Source of the DNA: Oceanobacillus halophilus
Lineage (GTDB): Bacteria > Bacillota > Bacilli > Bacillales > Amphibacillaceae
Direction: 5' to 3'
Assembly: GCF_003628505.1 (NCBI RefSeq)
Contig: NZ_RBZP01000022.1
Location: 1 to 59,672 of the forward strand
DNA length: 59,672 bases
A program made the translations under genes and the position numbers. How positions within the stretch are numbered: position 1 is the stretch's first letter; each line of letters starts with the position of its first letter. The notes beneath the pieces were generated by a model that saw only the letters and a list, made by a program, of their open reading frames with translations, ran no database searches and had not been told where the DNA came from. Positions 34,297 through 42,164 of this stretch are shown one piece after another.

Positions 34297-34464
34297 TTAA
34301 AAACTTCCAGGTCCTCTTTGATTCTTGTTATTTTGGTTCAGTACTTCAATTAGTTTATCTTTTTGTTTATCCTCATCTGGTCTCTTCATACCTGTTTTTT
34401 TCTCAAAATAAACAGCAATACCACCGATAACAGCAATTGGAATAAAAATATATAACCAAAACAT
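34297..34464 (-). CDS. Small single-helix membrane protein
   Basis: A 55-residue protein with one N-terminal helix (FWLYIFIPIAVIGGIAVYF) and a basic, Asn-rich tail. The start is set by GGGGGGAA four bases upstream. Function unknown. Confidence 0.65.
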   Translation of the reverse strand: MFWLYIFIPIAVIGGIAVYFEKKTGMKRPDEDKQKDKLIEVLNQNNKNQRGPGSF

Positions 34465-34577
34465 CGTATTCCCCCCAATGCGAGATAGTATCATTATAAC
34501 ATTATTAGAATTTTTTAACAATTGGGGAATAATCTCTAATTAACTATTAAAATAGGCAAGATGATACTCACTTTCAC

Positions 34578-35755
34578 CTATTTTTGCTCTTTCACCTTAT
34601 TAATAAGATATTTGACAAACACTTCATCTCTGGCTAACCATGCTTGATAATTTCGTTTTAGGAATATCTCTGCATTCTCGAAATTGGAAAATTTCTGTTC
34701 CAATGGTTCCTCATTTTTTTGTATCATCCAATTTTCCTCATCCTCTGAATAAATGAAGAAAATATCATCGGAACGGTTTTGATATAATGCTCCAAATGAT
34801 TCACCTTTCAAATTGAATCGATTTCGTCTAGCGTCTTCTCGTAGTGGATCTAAATGAAACGTCTCTTCGACAAATAACTTAAAAGCAATATCATTCATTG
34901 AACAACCAGCTGCTTTAGCATGACCGCCACCGTCAAATCGTGTAGCAACTTCAGATACATCGATATGGTCATGTATGGTACGAAAGCCCATTCTCCTTCC
35001 ACCAATATTTAAGATTGCAATATAATCTAAGTGAGGATAATCTTTCCCCAATTGATTTCCTAATTCAGAATGGTATGATTCTGCATAAACAACACCTGCA
35101 TACAATTCACCTATTTTTTTCTGAACTAGTTCACGACGTTTCCTTCGCATATACCGGTCAATCTTGTCATCTTCCATATCTAGAATCTTTTCTTCAAAGT
35201 CGTTAAAGTTAAAACGATCACTTTTTTGTAGTCGCTGGATCATTATTTCTTCAAATTCATCAATTGAAAGCAAGAAAAATAGCGCATTAAGTCGTTGAGC
35301 TTTGTTATTCATATTTTTTTCCCATTCCCAAGTGTCATACTGTCTAATAAGCTCCACAAACTCATTTATCGCATCCTTGGGTTCAATGAATTTATGCTCT
35401 ATTAAATATTCATATAATAAAGAAGTCGCAGATGTTAATTTTCCTTCTTCGTCTTTTACAACCACATGTCCCCAGTCATAATCATTGTAGGGCAATGCGG
35501 TTTGATGATGGTCAATTAATTGGAGCTGCCCACCAGCTTTATAATATTTATCCAATCGCATCTCGTTTTCTTCATTGACGGATAAATCAGTGATAAATAA
35601 AAAAGAGTCCTTTTCGTTTTCTAAAACCATTGCACTTCTTTATTAAGACTGCCAATCGAATTATAACGCACCCTTACCTTATCACCAAAGGCAAGCTTCG
35701 CAATAATCCCACACCCCACCCCATCCAAATCATTATGTGACAACAACTTATACAT
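34578..35755 (-). pseudogene. nrnB: NrnB-type DHH/DHHA1 oligoribonuclease, split by a frameshift
   Basis: The first 44 residues (35755-35621) start MYKLLSHNDLDGVGCG and match the N-terminus of B. subtilis NrnB. They end at TGG TTT TAG. In the next frame (from 35630) the protein continues as LENEKDSFLFITD and runs 350 residues, with LIDHHQTA and the DHHA1 motif GGGHAKAAGCS. Adding one T to the TTTT run at 35623-35626 restores a protein of about 394 residues, the normal NrnB length. The break separates the HNDLD metal ligands from DHH, so neither part should be active alone. It may be a true mutation or a homopolymer sequencing error. Confidence 0.88.
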
Positions 35756-35813
35756 TGGTGCCTGTCACCTCCCGAATCTTGTCGAATTGATTTACCGGTA
35801 TTAAATTCTTCAT
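35748..35813 (-). CDS. 21-residue leader ORF overlapping the nrnB start
   Basis: ATG with a strong AAGGAGGAGATTTT site opens a 21-codon frame (MKNLIPVNQFDKIREVTG, then TNV). Its stop overlaps the first codons of nrnB by 8 bases. Its second half is the dispersed repeat read in frame. It could couple nrnB translation or be an accident of repeat insertion. Confidence 0.45.
   Translation of the reverse strand: MKNLIPVNQFDKIREVTGTNV
35757..35786 (-). repeat. Dispersed 30-bp repeat, copy 9
   Basis: GGTGCCTGTCACCTCCCGAA followed by TCTTGTCGAA. On the minus strand its GGGAGGTGA lies about ten bases before the nrnB ATG and is the only ribosome-binding site there. Confidence 0.85.
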
Positions 35814-35866
35814 AAAATCTCCTCCTTCCATTAGGTTAACCAGCAAAAACAGCCTTATCCCAAATC

Positions 35867-35896
35867 GGTGCCTGTCACCTCCCGGATTTTGTCGAA
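35867..35896 (-). repeat. Dispersed 30-bp repeat, copy 10
   Basis: GGTGCCTGTCACCTCCCGGA followed by TTTTGTCGAA, a direct repeat of copy 9 at a distance of 110 bases. Confidence 0.85.
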
Positions 35897-35970
35897 GTTT
35901 TGAATTTATGGAATCATACATGTTATCGATAAAAGTGGACAAAATAAGCGAAAACAGAAAGGAGAAAAAA

Positions 35971-36393
35971 ATGAGATATTTATTTGCCCTTATCGTAAAA
36001 TTTGTGATGTTAACTGCGATACTATGGATTGTTCTTGGCATATTTTATGGTATTAACCTCGGTGATATCTTTACCATAAGCATCTTGTTATCCGTCGTTT
36101 CGTTCGTTGGTGACGTATTCCTGTTACCAAGAATCGGAAATGTTCTTGCAGTAATTGGTGACTTTGCACTTTCCTTTCTTGTAATATGGGGACTTGGAAA
36201 TTCTTTGTTTGCGTTTGAGATACCAGTAGTAACCGCTGCGTTTATTTCCGCTTTATTTGTTGGTGTTGGTGAGATATTCTATCACCGCTACATGAAAAAT
36301 CAAGTTTTTGCAGGGCTCGAAAAAGACTTCATGCAAACACATCATATGCAGACCGAATATAGCGAGGAATTTAGTCCGGAAGACAAAAAGTAA
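35971..36393 (+). CDS. DUF2512 (YndM-like) membrane protein, paralogue 2
   Basis: A 140-residue protein with four membrane helices (ALIVKFVMLTAILWIVLGIF first) and a short acidic tail. It is a clear paralogue of the protein at 33768, sharing the LLxxVxxxxGDxxxLxRxxN and GExxxHxYMxxxVF patterns. The start has AAAGGAG upstream. Function unknown. Confidence 0.85.
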   Translation: MRYLFALIVKFVMLTAILWIVLGIFYGINLGDIFTISILLSVVSFVGDVFLLPRIGNVLAVIGDFALSFLVIWGLGNSLFAFEIPVVTAAFISALFVGVGEIFYHRYMKNQVFAGLEKDFMQTHHMQTEYSEEFSPEDKK

Positions 36394-36438
36394 AGGTAAT
36401 GAACGACACCTATCAAGGATGCACTCACATGACAACGG

Positions 36439-36476
36439 ACTCTTGTCTAATTTTAAAAATTGGACAAGAGTTTTTA
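36439..36476 (+). terminator. Terminator of DUF2512 paralogue 2
   Basis: ACTCTTGTC..AATTTT and AAATT..GACAAGAGT pair, followed by TTTTTATT. The remaining 200 bases to the next gene show nothing else recognisable. Confidence 0.85.
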
Positions 36477-36679
36477 TTATGTTACAAAATACCCCAGTCC
36501 TTTTTCCTATATCTTTCAATAGTATTGCAAATTTTAGTAAAAATTAATCAATAGAATTTAGCGGTTTAATTTTATGAAATTGGTTAGAATATGTCTTGTC
36601 GGTGAAATTACTTTATAGAAAAGAAAGCCTTTTCTAAACCGTAATTACATCAAATACTTAACAACAGGAGGGTCGATTA

Positions 36680-36859
36680 ATGGCGAAGAATAACAATCGT
36701 AATCGCAACAACAACAACAACAACAACAATAATAACAACAACAACGATGTAAACAATGTTGAGTTTGCGAACGAAAACGAGTTCAACGATTTCGATAACA
36801 ACAATAATAACAACAATAACAACAATCGTAATCGTAACCGTAACAACCGTAATAACTAA
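36680..36859 (+). CDS. Asn-rich small protein, possible gamma-type SASP
   Basis: A 59-residue protein that is more than half asparagine. Two Asn runs flank a central segment NNVEFANENEFNDF. EFANE resembles the EFASE/EFATE cleavage site of the germination protease in gamma-type small acid-soluble spore proteins, so a storage SASP is plausible. A CAGGAGG site and a strong terminator show it is a real gene rather than a simple repeat. Confidence 0.65.
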   Translation: MAKNNNRNRNNNNNNNNNNNNNDVNNVEFANENEFNDFDNNNNNNNNNNRNRNRNNRNN

Positions 36860-36878
36860 TTAATCAAGACCCAAAAAA

Positions 36879-36922
36879 AACCTGTATCTAGAATGATTAC
36901 TCATTTTGGATACAGGTTTTTT
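36879..36922 (+). terminator. Terminator of the Asn-rich gene
   Basis: CCTGTATC and GATACAGG form a stem flanked by eight A and six T residues, with a 20-base loop. Confidence 0.85.
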
Positions 36923-37046
36923 GATCTAACTATATTCTATATATCATCATTTCTACGTAATTGTTTATACTTAATATTTCACATCTAATTTTATGGCAAC
37001 TATCTCACAGCCAATAATAATTATGCCAGGACCAGAGTGAAATCAA

Positions 37047-37688
37047 TTAAAACCTTGCTTTCAATCGATAAATCGGCTGTCCTTTAGCCGAAAACTTTTC
37101 TTCATATTCCGTCATGATATTAGTTGGATCATCAATATCATGCAAATCTAAATTTACTTCCTCTAGTTTCATTCCATAATCATTTAAGCTTACAAGAGAA
37201 TATTCAAACAAGCCGCGATTATCAGTTTTAAAAATCACTGAACCATCAGGTATTAAGATGTCATTATATTGTTCCAAAAAAGTCTTATAAGTCAATCTGC
37301 GTTTTTCATGGCGGTTCTTCGGCCACGGGTCTGAGAAATTCAAGTAAATACCAGAGATTTCATTTATATCAAACATCTCTCTTAAGTCACTGGCATTTTC
37401 ATTTAGCAATAAAATATTAGATTGGTCTGACTCCGTTTCCAATACTTTTTGAGCTGCAGAAACAATTATACTTTTTGCCAGTTCAATTCCAATAAAATTA
37501 ATCTCTGGATATTGCTTTGCCATTCCGACAATAAATTGCCCTTTACCTGTTCCAACTTCTATATGAATTGGATGGTCGTTCCCAAAAAGCTCTTTCCATT
37601 TCCCTTTATGCTCTGAGGGATTTGGAATAATTAACTGATTATGTTCTTTCAAAAACTCATCAGCCCATGGTTTATTACGTTGACGCAT
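37047..37688 (-). CDS. trmB: tRNA (guanine-N7-)-methyltransferase
   Basis: A 213-residue SAM-dependent enzyme modifying G46 of tRNA. The motifs are [12 protein letters not shown] (SAM site), FIGIELA, and [16 protein letters not shown], diagnostic of TrmB. The ATG at 37688 is chosen because MRQRNKPW is the family N-terminus; the frame is open further upstream. It heads the block trmB-ytzH-ytmP-ytlR, matching B. subtilis order (ytmQ-ytzH-ytmP). Confidence 0.96.
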   Translation of the reverse strand: MRQRNKPWADEFLKEHNQLIIPNPSEHKGKWKELFGNDHPIHIEVGTGKGQFIVGMAKQYPEINFIGIELAKSIIVSAAQKVLETESDQSNILLLNENASDLREMFDINEISGIYLNFSDPWPKNRHEKRRLTYKTFLEQYNDILIPDGSVIFKTDNRGLFEYSLVSLNDYGMKLEEVNLDLHDIDDPTNIMTEYEEKFSAKGQPIYRLKARF

Positions 37689-37768
37689 TATATATACCTC
37701 TCTTTGTTGTTTTTTAACAAGTATAGAAAACACGATATGACAAAAAATAGTGTCATGAGGTGATTCTG

Positions 37769-38053
37769 ATGACACTAAAAACAAATAATTTATTAACATT
37801 GCTGCACGATATTCTTGATGAACAGTGTGTTGGCTGTTGTGGTCAAGTATCAGAATATCAGCAAATCAAACGTCTAGTCAAAAATATGACGGCCAATAAT
37901 CAAATTACAGACGAACAACTTTTGCAGTTACTTCCGGAAATCTATAATTACGGAAGACAAGGCGAAAATGCACAGAACGTCGAAGAACACATTACTGCAA
38001 ATAAAAATAATTTAGAAACATGGATGAGTGCTATAGATGCTAACCTTCAATAA
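37769..38053 (+). CDS. ytzH: YtzH-like protein
   Basis: A 94-residue helical protein. [20 protein letters not shown] is the YtzH signature. The start at 37769 has GAGGTGATTCTG upstream. It is divergent from trmB, and its end overlaps the convergent ytmP by 14 bases. The conserved neighbourhood supports the name; the function is unknown. Confidence 0.88.
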   Translation: MTLKTNNLLTLLHDILDEQCVGCCGQVSEYQQIKRLVKNMTANNQITDEQLLQLLPEIYNYGRQGENAQNVEEHITANKNNLETWMSAIDANLQ

Positions 38054-38858
38054 ATTCTGCGACTTGTTCGTTTAATTCCTGTAAATCCCGCAATCTTTCC
38101 ATTACTTTTGCGGGTTCTTTTCGTTTTAAATGCCATATTAAATAGTGGAGTGAATCATGCAACAAATACCAGTACATTCTCTCAAGAATACAATCATCTT
38201 TTTCAACTCCATACTTACATAACCAGTTTCTCCATTTCTCTCTCGGAAGGTACCATTTTAATACTAAGCCATAATCAGATGCTGGATCTGCTATCGTCGC
38301 GTTATCCCAGTCAATTAGATATAGGCTCCCATCTTTGGACATTAATAAATTATTATGATTCAAGTCATTATGACAAACGACTAATTTTTGGTTTCTAGTT
38401 TTTGGCAGTAATCGCTCCAAATATTCTAAAGCCTGTCGAACATCTTCATATTTATTAATTAAATTTAGTTCCAATAATTTTGTTTTAATGGAATGGAAAA
38501 TATCATCAGAAGTTAAGGGCATTATTCCAATTCGCATTAACATATCAAGTAATTCAGTGGAATGGTGAATTTTGTGCAGGAGATCCGCGACACGACTATC
38601 TTGCATATCATCTGGCTTTAGTTCGCGCCCTTCTACCCATTCTTGTGCAGTTATGACATCACCATTTTCCATACGCTTTGTCCATACAAGCTTCGGGACA
38701 ATTCCTTCTGCTGATAGCACAGCTAAAAAAGGAGAAGAATTTCGTTTTAAAAATAGCCGTTTGTTATCTTTGACAGCTATAAACGCTTCCCCTGTTAATC
38801 CACCAGCTGGTGTTAGTTTCCAGCCATCCCCTAATGCTTGTTCGAGCCATTCCAACAT
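38040..38858 (-). CDS. ytmP: YtmP-like small-molecule phosphotransferase
   Basis: A 272-residue aminoglycoside/choline-kinase-like protein. VCHNDLNHNNLLM holds the catalytic Asp and the metal Asn, and YLIDWDNATIADPASD is the DFG-equivalent. The N-terminus WKLTPAGGLTGEAFIAV forms the nucleotide loop. The substrate is unknown. It converges on ytzH, as in Bacillus. Confidence 0.88.
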   Translation of the reverse strand: MLEWLEQALGDGWKLTPAGGLTGEAFIAVKDNKRLFLKRNSSPFLAVLSAEGIVPKLVWTKRMENGDVITAQEWVEGRELKPDDMQDSRVADLLHKIHHSTELLDMLMRIGIMPLTSDDIFHSIKTKLLELNLINKYEDVRQALEYLERLLPKTRNQKLVVCHNDLNHNNLLMSKDGSLYLIDWDNATIADPASDYGLVLKWYLPREKWRNWLCKYGVEKDDCILERMYWYLLHDSLHYLIWHLKRKEPAKVMERLRDLQELNEQVAEFIEG

Positions 38859-38942
38859 ATAGTATTCACATCTTTCAAAAATAGCATTCCTTTTACATAT
38901 TTTATAGGTATAAAAGACAAATTACAACCATATAATAGCTTT

Positions 38943-39872
38943 TTATACAGTTTGTGTATATTTTCTTCCGCGAATATTGATGAATTCTTGTCTTTTTGTT
39001 AAAGTTCCCATGCGACATTGAAAAGTTTGGCCATCTATCTGTGCACAAACGTTATCTTTCGAGATTATTTTAAATCCTGTCGTTTCTATTATTTCCACTT
39101 CTTTATATTTTACGTGCAATCCGGTAAAAACAGTTAAAAACAAAGATAACACTTTCCATTTTGATATTTTATGTAGAATTAACAGAGGTAGCACCTCATC
39201 TTGAATTTTAGCAGTAGGGATAATTTTCATTCCCCCTCCATAGTAGGGATGATTACAAGTTGTCAACATCCAACAATCTCGGAGAGTCTTTTTCTCATCG
39301 TTTATTTCTAATTCAATAGTCATTGGTTTAAATTTCATTAATACCTGAATAAGTGCAACTATATATGTTAACTTCCCCAAGCCTAATCTATTAAACAATG
39401 ATTTATAACTCGCTTCATTAGCCATTCTAGTTATTTGTGCATCAAATCCAAACCCTACAGAATTAACAAATCTCTTATGTTCGTTTTGATTTATTATTAT
39501 AGAACCAACCCAATACAGTAAATCTTCGTTACTATTTACTATCTGTTTAAGCAGTTTATTTGGTTTATTATGAATAGCTAATCCTCTTGCAAAATCATTT
39601 CCTGATCCACCTGGAATAAATCCTATAGGAATTCTCCTATGATAGAGACCATTGATCACTTCATGCAAAGTCCCATCCCCACCAATGACAATAATAGTGG
39701 TAATATCATGTAATTGATTTATTTGGCCTGCTATCTTTTTGGCATGACCAGGGTATTCTGTGAAATATACCATCTTTTCTAAGGTCTGAAATAACGTACT
39801 CTTCTTTAATTTCGAGAAGATTCTCATCCCCCGACCACTACCTGCTTGGGGATTTACAATAAATACGTACAT
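38943..39872 (-). CDS. ytlR: Diacylglycerol-kinase-family lipid kinase (YtlR)
   Basis: A 309-residue DAGK-type kinase. NPQAGSGRG, GGDGTLHEVINGL and PGGSGNDFARGL are the conserved nucleotide-binding blocks. It probably phosphorylates diacylglycerol or a related lipid at the membrane. It starts 3 bases after ytlQ, so they are co-transcribed. Confidence 0.92.
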   Translation of the reverse strand: MYVFIVNPQAGSGRGMRIFSKLKKSTLFQTLEKMVYFTEYPGHAKKIAGQINQLHDITTIIVIGGDGTLHEVINGLYHRRIPIGFIPGGSGNDFARGLAIHNKPNKLLKQIVNSNEDLLYWVGSIIINQNEHKRFVNSVGFGFDAQITRMANEASYKSLFNRLGLGKLTYIVALIQVLMKFKPMTIELEINDEKKTLRDCWMLTTCNHPYYGGGMKIIPTAKIQDEVLPLLILHKISKWKVLSLFLTVFTGLHVKYKEVEIIETTGFKIISKDNVCAQIDGQTFQCRMGTLTKRQEFINIRGRKYTQTV

Positions 39873-39875
39873 TCT

Positions 39876-40736
39876 TCACTCCCCCATTTCTCCAATTGTC
39901 CGTAAACTGATATCTTCTTCCCACTCAGGACGTTGGACAGAAGTAGACTGACAATGGTGCAGTAATACCTCTGCAGCTTTTAATTGCCTATTCTTTAAAG
40001 TAGTTCTTAATTTCCTTCGCTTTTCAAACCACTCTTTATACTCATCTTTTCCTATTAATCTTGTTTGGTAAGGTTCGGTAGTATACAAAATGGAATTCGT
40101 TCGGGAAATAACTGTTTTATAAATAGGAAAATCTACTTCATATTTTTGTAAAATACTTTTTATGATGTGTTCTGTACGCTTTAAAGCAATCGTTGGATTA
40201 ATCATTTTTGTAAAATCATTTTGCTGTTCAACCGTCCAAGACCTCTCGTTCCCAGCCATTACGATTGCCTGTGAATCTTCCTCGATAACATAGAGTATCT
40301 CAATCCCAAGTGGTGATATAAGCAATATTTCACCATCTATTGGTGCATTTTTAACAGTAAAAACCGGAAAGTACATCAGCAGGTATGTATCTGGAAATCG
40401 TTGCAGAAAATACTTTAGCAACGGATCTGTATAATATTTTTTATGAACATAAGAAATACGGTTTACGGTGGATGTTGCCCATTTTAATTGAAATGGCAGT
40501 ATTTTGTCTAAAAAATAATGCTTTAACTCTTCCTCTGTATTCGGAAGTTCATCTGTTAATTCCTTTTGGTTTTCCTGCTCTACTTCTACCTTCTGATTAC
40601 GCTGTATAAAAGTTTTTAACTTTGAAAATTTAGATGTTACAGATGTTGTTTCCTGATTATGTTCCTCATCATACAAACTGGTTAGTTCAGGATTAGACCA
40701 AGTTCTGTACAATTTATCCCAGTTTTGTTTTTTCAC
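39876..40736 (-). CDS. ytlQ: YtlQ-like protein
   Basis: A 286-residue protein of unknown function, recognised by position (ytlP-ytlQ-ytlR order) and by its NERD-like central segment EILLISPLGIEILYVIE. The GTG at 40736 is the first canonical start, but it lacks a ribosome-binding site. The frame stays open for 27 more codons, reading VAQLIKLKDYISRYEWDTFR before YPTQFIR. A strong AAGGAGG lies eight bases before a GTA codon at 40817-40815. The real start is probably that position, with its start codon changed to GTA. Confidence 0.75.
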   Translation of the reverse strand: MKKQNWDKLYRTWSNPELTSLYDEEHNQETTSVTSKFSKLKTFIQRNQKVEVEQENQKELTDELPNTEEELKHYFLDKILPFQLKWATSTVNRISYVHKKYYTDPLLKYFLQRFPDTYLLMYFPVFTVKNAPIDGEILLISPLGIEILYVIEEDSQAIVMAGNERSWTVEQQNDFTKMINPTIALKRTEHIIKSILQKYEVDFPIYKTVISRTNSILYTTEPYQTRLIGKDEYKEWFEKRRKLRTTLKNRQLKAAEVLLHHCQSTSVQRPEWEEDISLRTIGEMGE

Positions 40737-40839
40737 TCGTATAAATTGGGTTGGATAACGAAATGTATCCCACTCATAACGGGAAATGTAGTCTTTAAGT
40801 TTTATTAACTGTGCTACTTTCTACACCTCCTTACACTCC

Positions 40840-41421
40840 TCAACTATTACTCACTTTTCTTAATACATATGTTTTAACTGGTTCATACTTTTGCTTTCTT
40901 CCCGGATGAATTTGAAATACGATCACTTCACCTACATGCATTATTTTCGTCTCTGTGTATTGTTTTTGTATATTTGTGAGTGAGTCTGTATAGTCCTCCT
41001 GTGGGTGAGCCTTCCACCTTTTTGCCAATGTAATATGAGGGCGATAGATACGATTTTCTTTGGGGAATCCTAACTGTGCTGCTCTTTGTTCTACCAAATG
41101 ATGCAACTCTTCTAAGCGATCATTTTTTTGAACACCAGCCCAAAGCACTCGAGGCTTTGTAGGATTTCCAAAAGTACCGATACCTCCTAATTGAATATCA
41201 AAGGAAGAGAAATTTTTTGCTGATAATAATGACTCACTAAGCATATCCAACTTTTCTTCTTCCATAGCACCTAGAAATTTCAGAGTTATATGCAAATCTT
41301 TTTTATTATACCATTGTTTATATGGCAATTTATTAGTTAATGCTTCTTGCCATTTCGAAAAATAATTCTGTAGTTCTTCTGGTAGATGTATACCAATAAA
41401 ATAATGAGGTGCACCGCTCAT
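40840..41421 (-). CDS. thpR: RNA 2',3'-cyclic phosphodiesterase (ThpR/YtlP)
   Basis: A 193-residue 2H phosphoesterase. The two HxTx motifs are HITLKFLG and HITLAKRW. It opens cyclic phosphates at RNA ends. The ATG at 41421 has GGAGGAACTCTA upstream; the longer frame lacks a ribosome-binding site. The gene is downstream of the pseudouridine synthase by 11 bases. Confidence 0.93.
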   Translation of the reverse strand: MSGAPHYFIGIHLPEELQNYFSKWQEALTNKLPYKQWYNKKDLHITLKFLGAMEEEKLDMLSESLLSAKNFSSFDIQLGGIGTFGNPTKPRVLWAGVQKNDRLEELHHLVEQRAAQLGFPKENRIYRPHITLAKRWKAHPQEDYTDSLTNIQKQYTETKIMHVGEVIVFQIHPGRKQKYEPVKTYVLRKVSNS

Positions 41422-41432
41422 TAGAGTTCCTC

Positions 41433-42146
41433 CTATTTCAATGATTGGCAATACGTTAATTCTTCTTCAGTAAGTTCACGATACTCGCCTAATTGTAACC
41501 TTTTATCCAGTTCTAATTTACCCATCTGGAGTCGTTTTAAATAAATAACCTTTTTACCAACTGCTTCAAACATTCTTTTTACCTGATGAAACTTCCCCTC
41601 GGTAATGGTTACAGTAATCTCAGATACATCGTCAGAGTCTATGATATCAAGGTCAGCTGGCTTAGATTGATACCCATCATTTAGGACAACACCCTTTTTA
41701 AATTCCTCTTTATCAGAAGCTGTCACCCTCCCTTGAATTTTGGCAAAATAAGTTTTGCCAATATCTTTATTAGGGGATGTCAACTGATGTCCAAGGTCAC
41801 CATCATTTGTTAACAAAAGTAAGCCTTCTGTATCTTTATCAAGTCTTCCAACTGGAAATGGTTCAAATATTCGTTCCTCTTCAGATAATATATCTATAAC
41901 CGTTTTCTCCCGTTGATCTGTTGTAGCCGAAATAACTCCTGGTGGCTTATTCATCATTAGATAGATGTATTTTTTATAGGTCACCAGGTTTCCGTTGCAT
42001 TTTATGATATCTTTATTAGGTTCGACATGAGTACTACCATCCTTCACAACCTCATCGTTCACGGTGACCTTCTTTTTCTTTAAGAGTGATTTAACATCTT
42101 TTCTACTTCCATACCCCATATTTGCTAAAAGTTTATCTAATCGCAT
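41433..42146 (-). CDS. RsuA/RluB-family pseudouridine synthase
   Basis: A 237-residue enzyme with an N-terminal S4 RNA-binding domain (MRLDKLLANMGYGSRKD). The catalytic motif GRLDKDTEGLLLLTNDG carries the active Asp. It is most like the small-subunit rRNA enzyme of Bacillus (ytzG type). It lies in a tight operon between ytgP and thpR. Confidence 0.93.
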   Translation of the reverse strand: MRLDKLLANMGYGSRKDVKSLLKKKKVTVNDEVVKDGSTHVEPNKDIIKCNGNLVTYKKYIYLMMNKPPGVISATTDQREKTVIDILSEEERIFEPFPVGRLDKDTEGLLLLTNDGDLGHQLTSPNKDIGKTYFAKIQGRVTASDKEEFKKGVVLNDGYQSKPADLDIIDSDDVSEITVTITEGKFHQVKRMFEAVGKKVIYLKRLQMGKLELDKRLQLGEYRELTEEELTYCQSLK

Positions 42147-42164
42147 GGAATCTGTTCCTCCAAA

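Noticed and set aside
4127-35896. CRISPR array built from the 30-base repeat
   Set aside because: Copies are scattered over 32 kb in both orientations with genes between, there are no regular spacers, and no cas genes are present.
35748-36041. A 97-codon minus-strand gene ending at the nrnB start
   Set aside because: Only its last 21 codons have a good ribosome-binding site. The upstream part is antisense to the DUF2512 gene start and reads through a dispersed repeat.
36658-36846. Minus-strand Leu-rich frame
   Set aside because: It is the antisense reading of the Asn-rich gene; Asn codons read backwards as Leu-rich runs.
36690-36850. AAC/AAT microsatellite
   Set aside because: The tract keeps one frame with a start, stop, ribosome-binding site and terminator and has a non-repetitive core, so it is coding.
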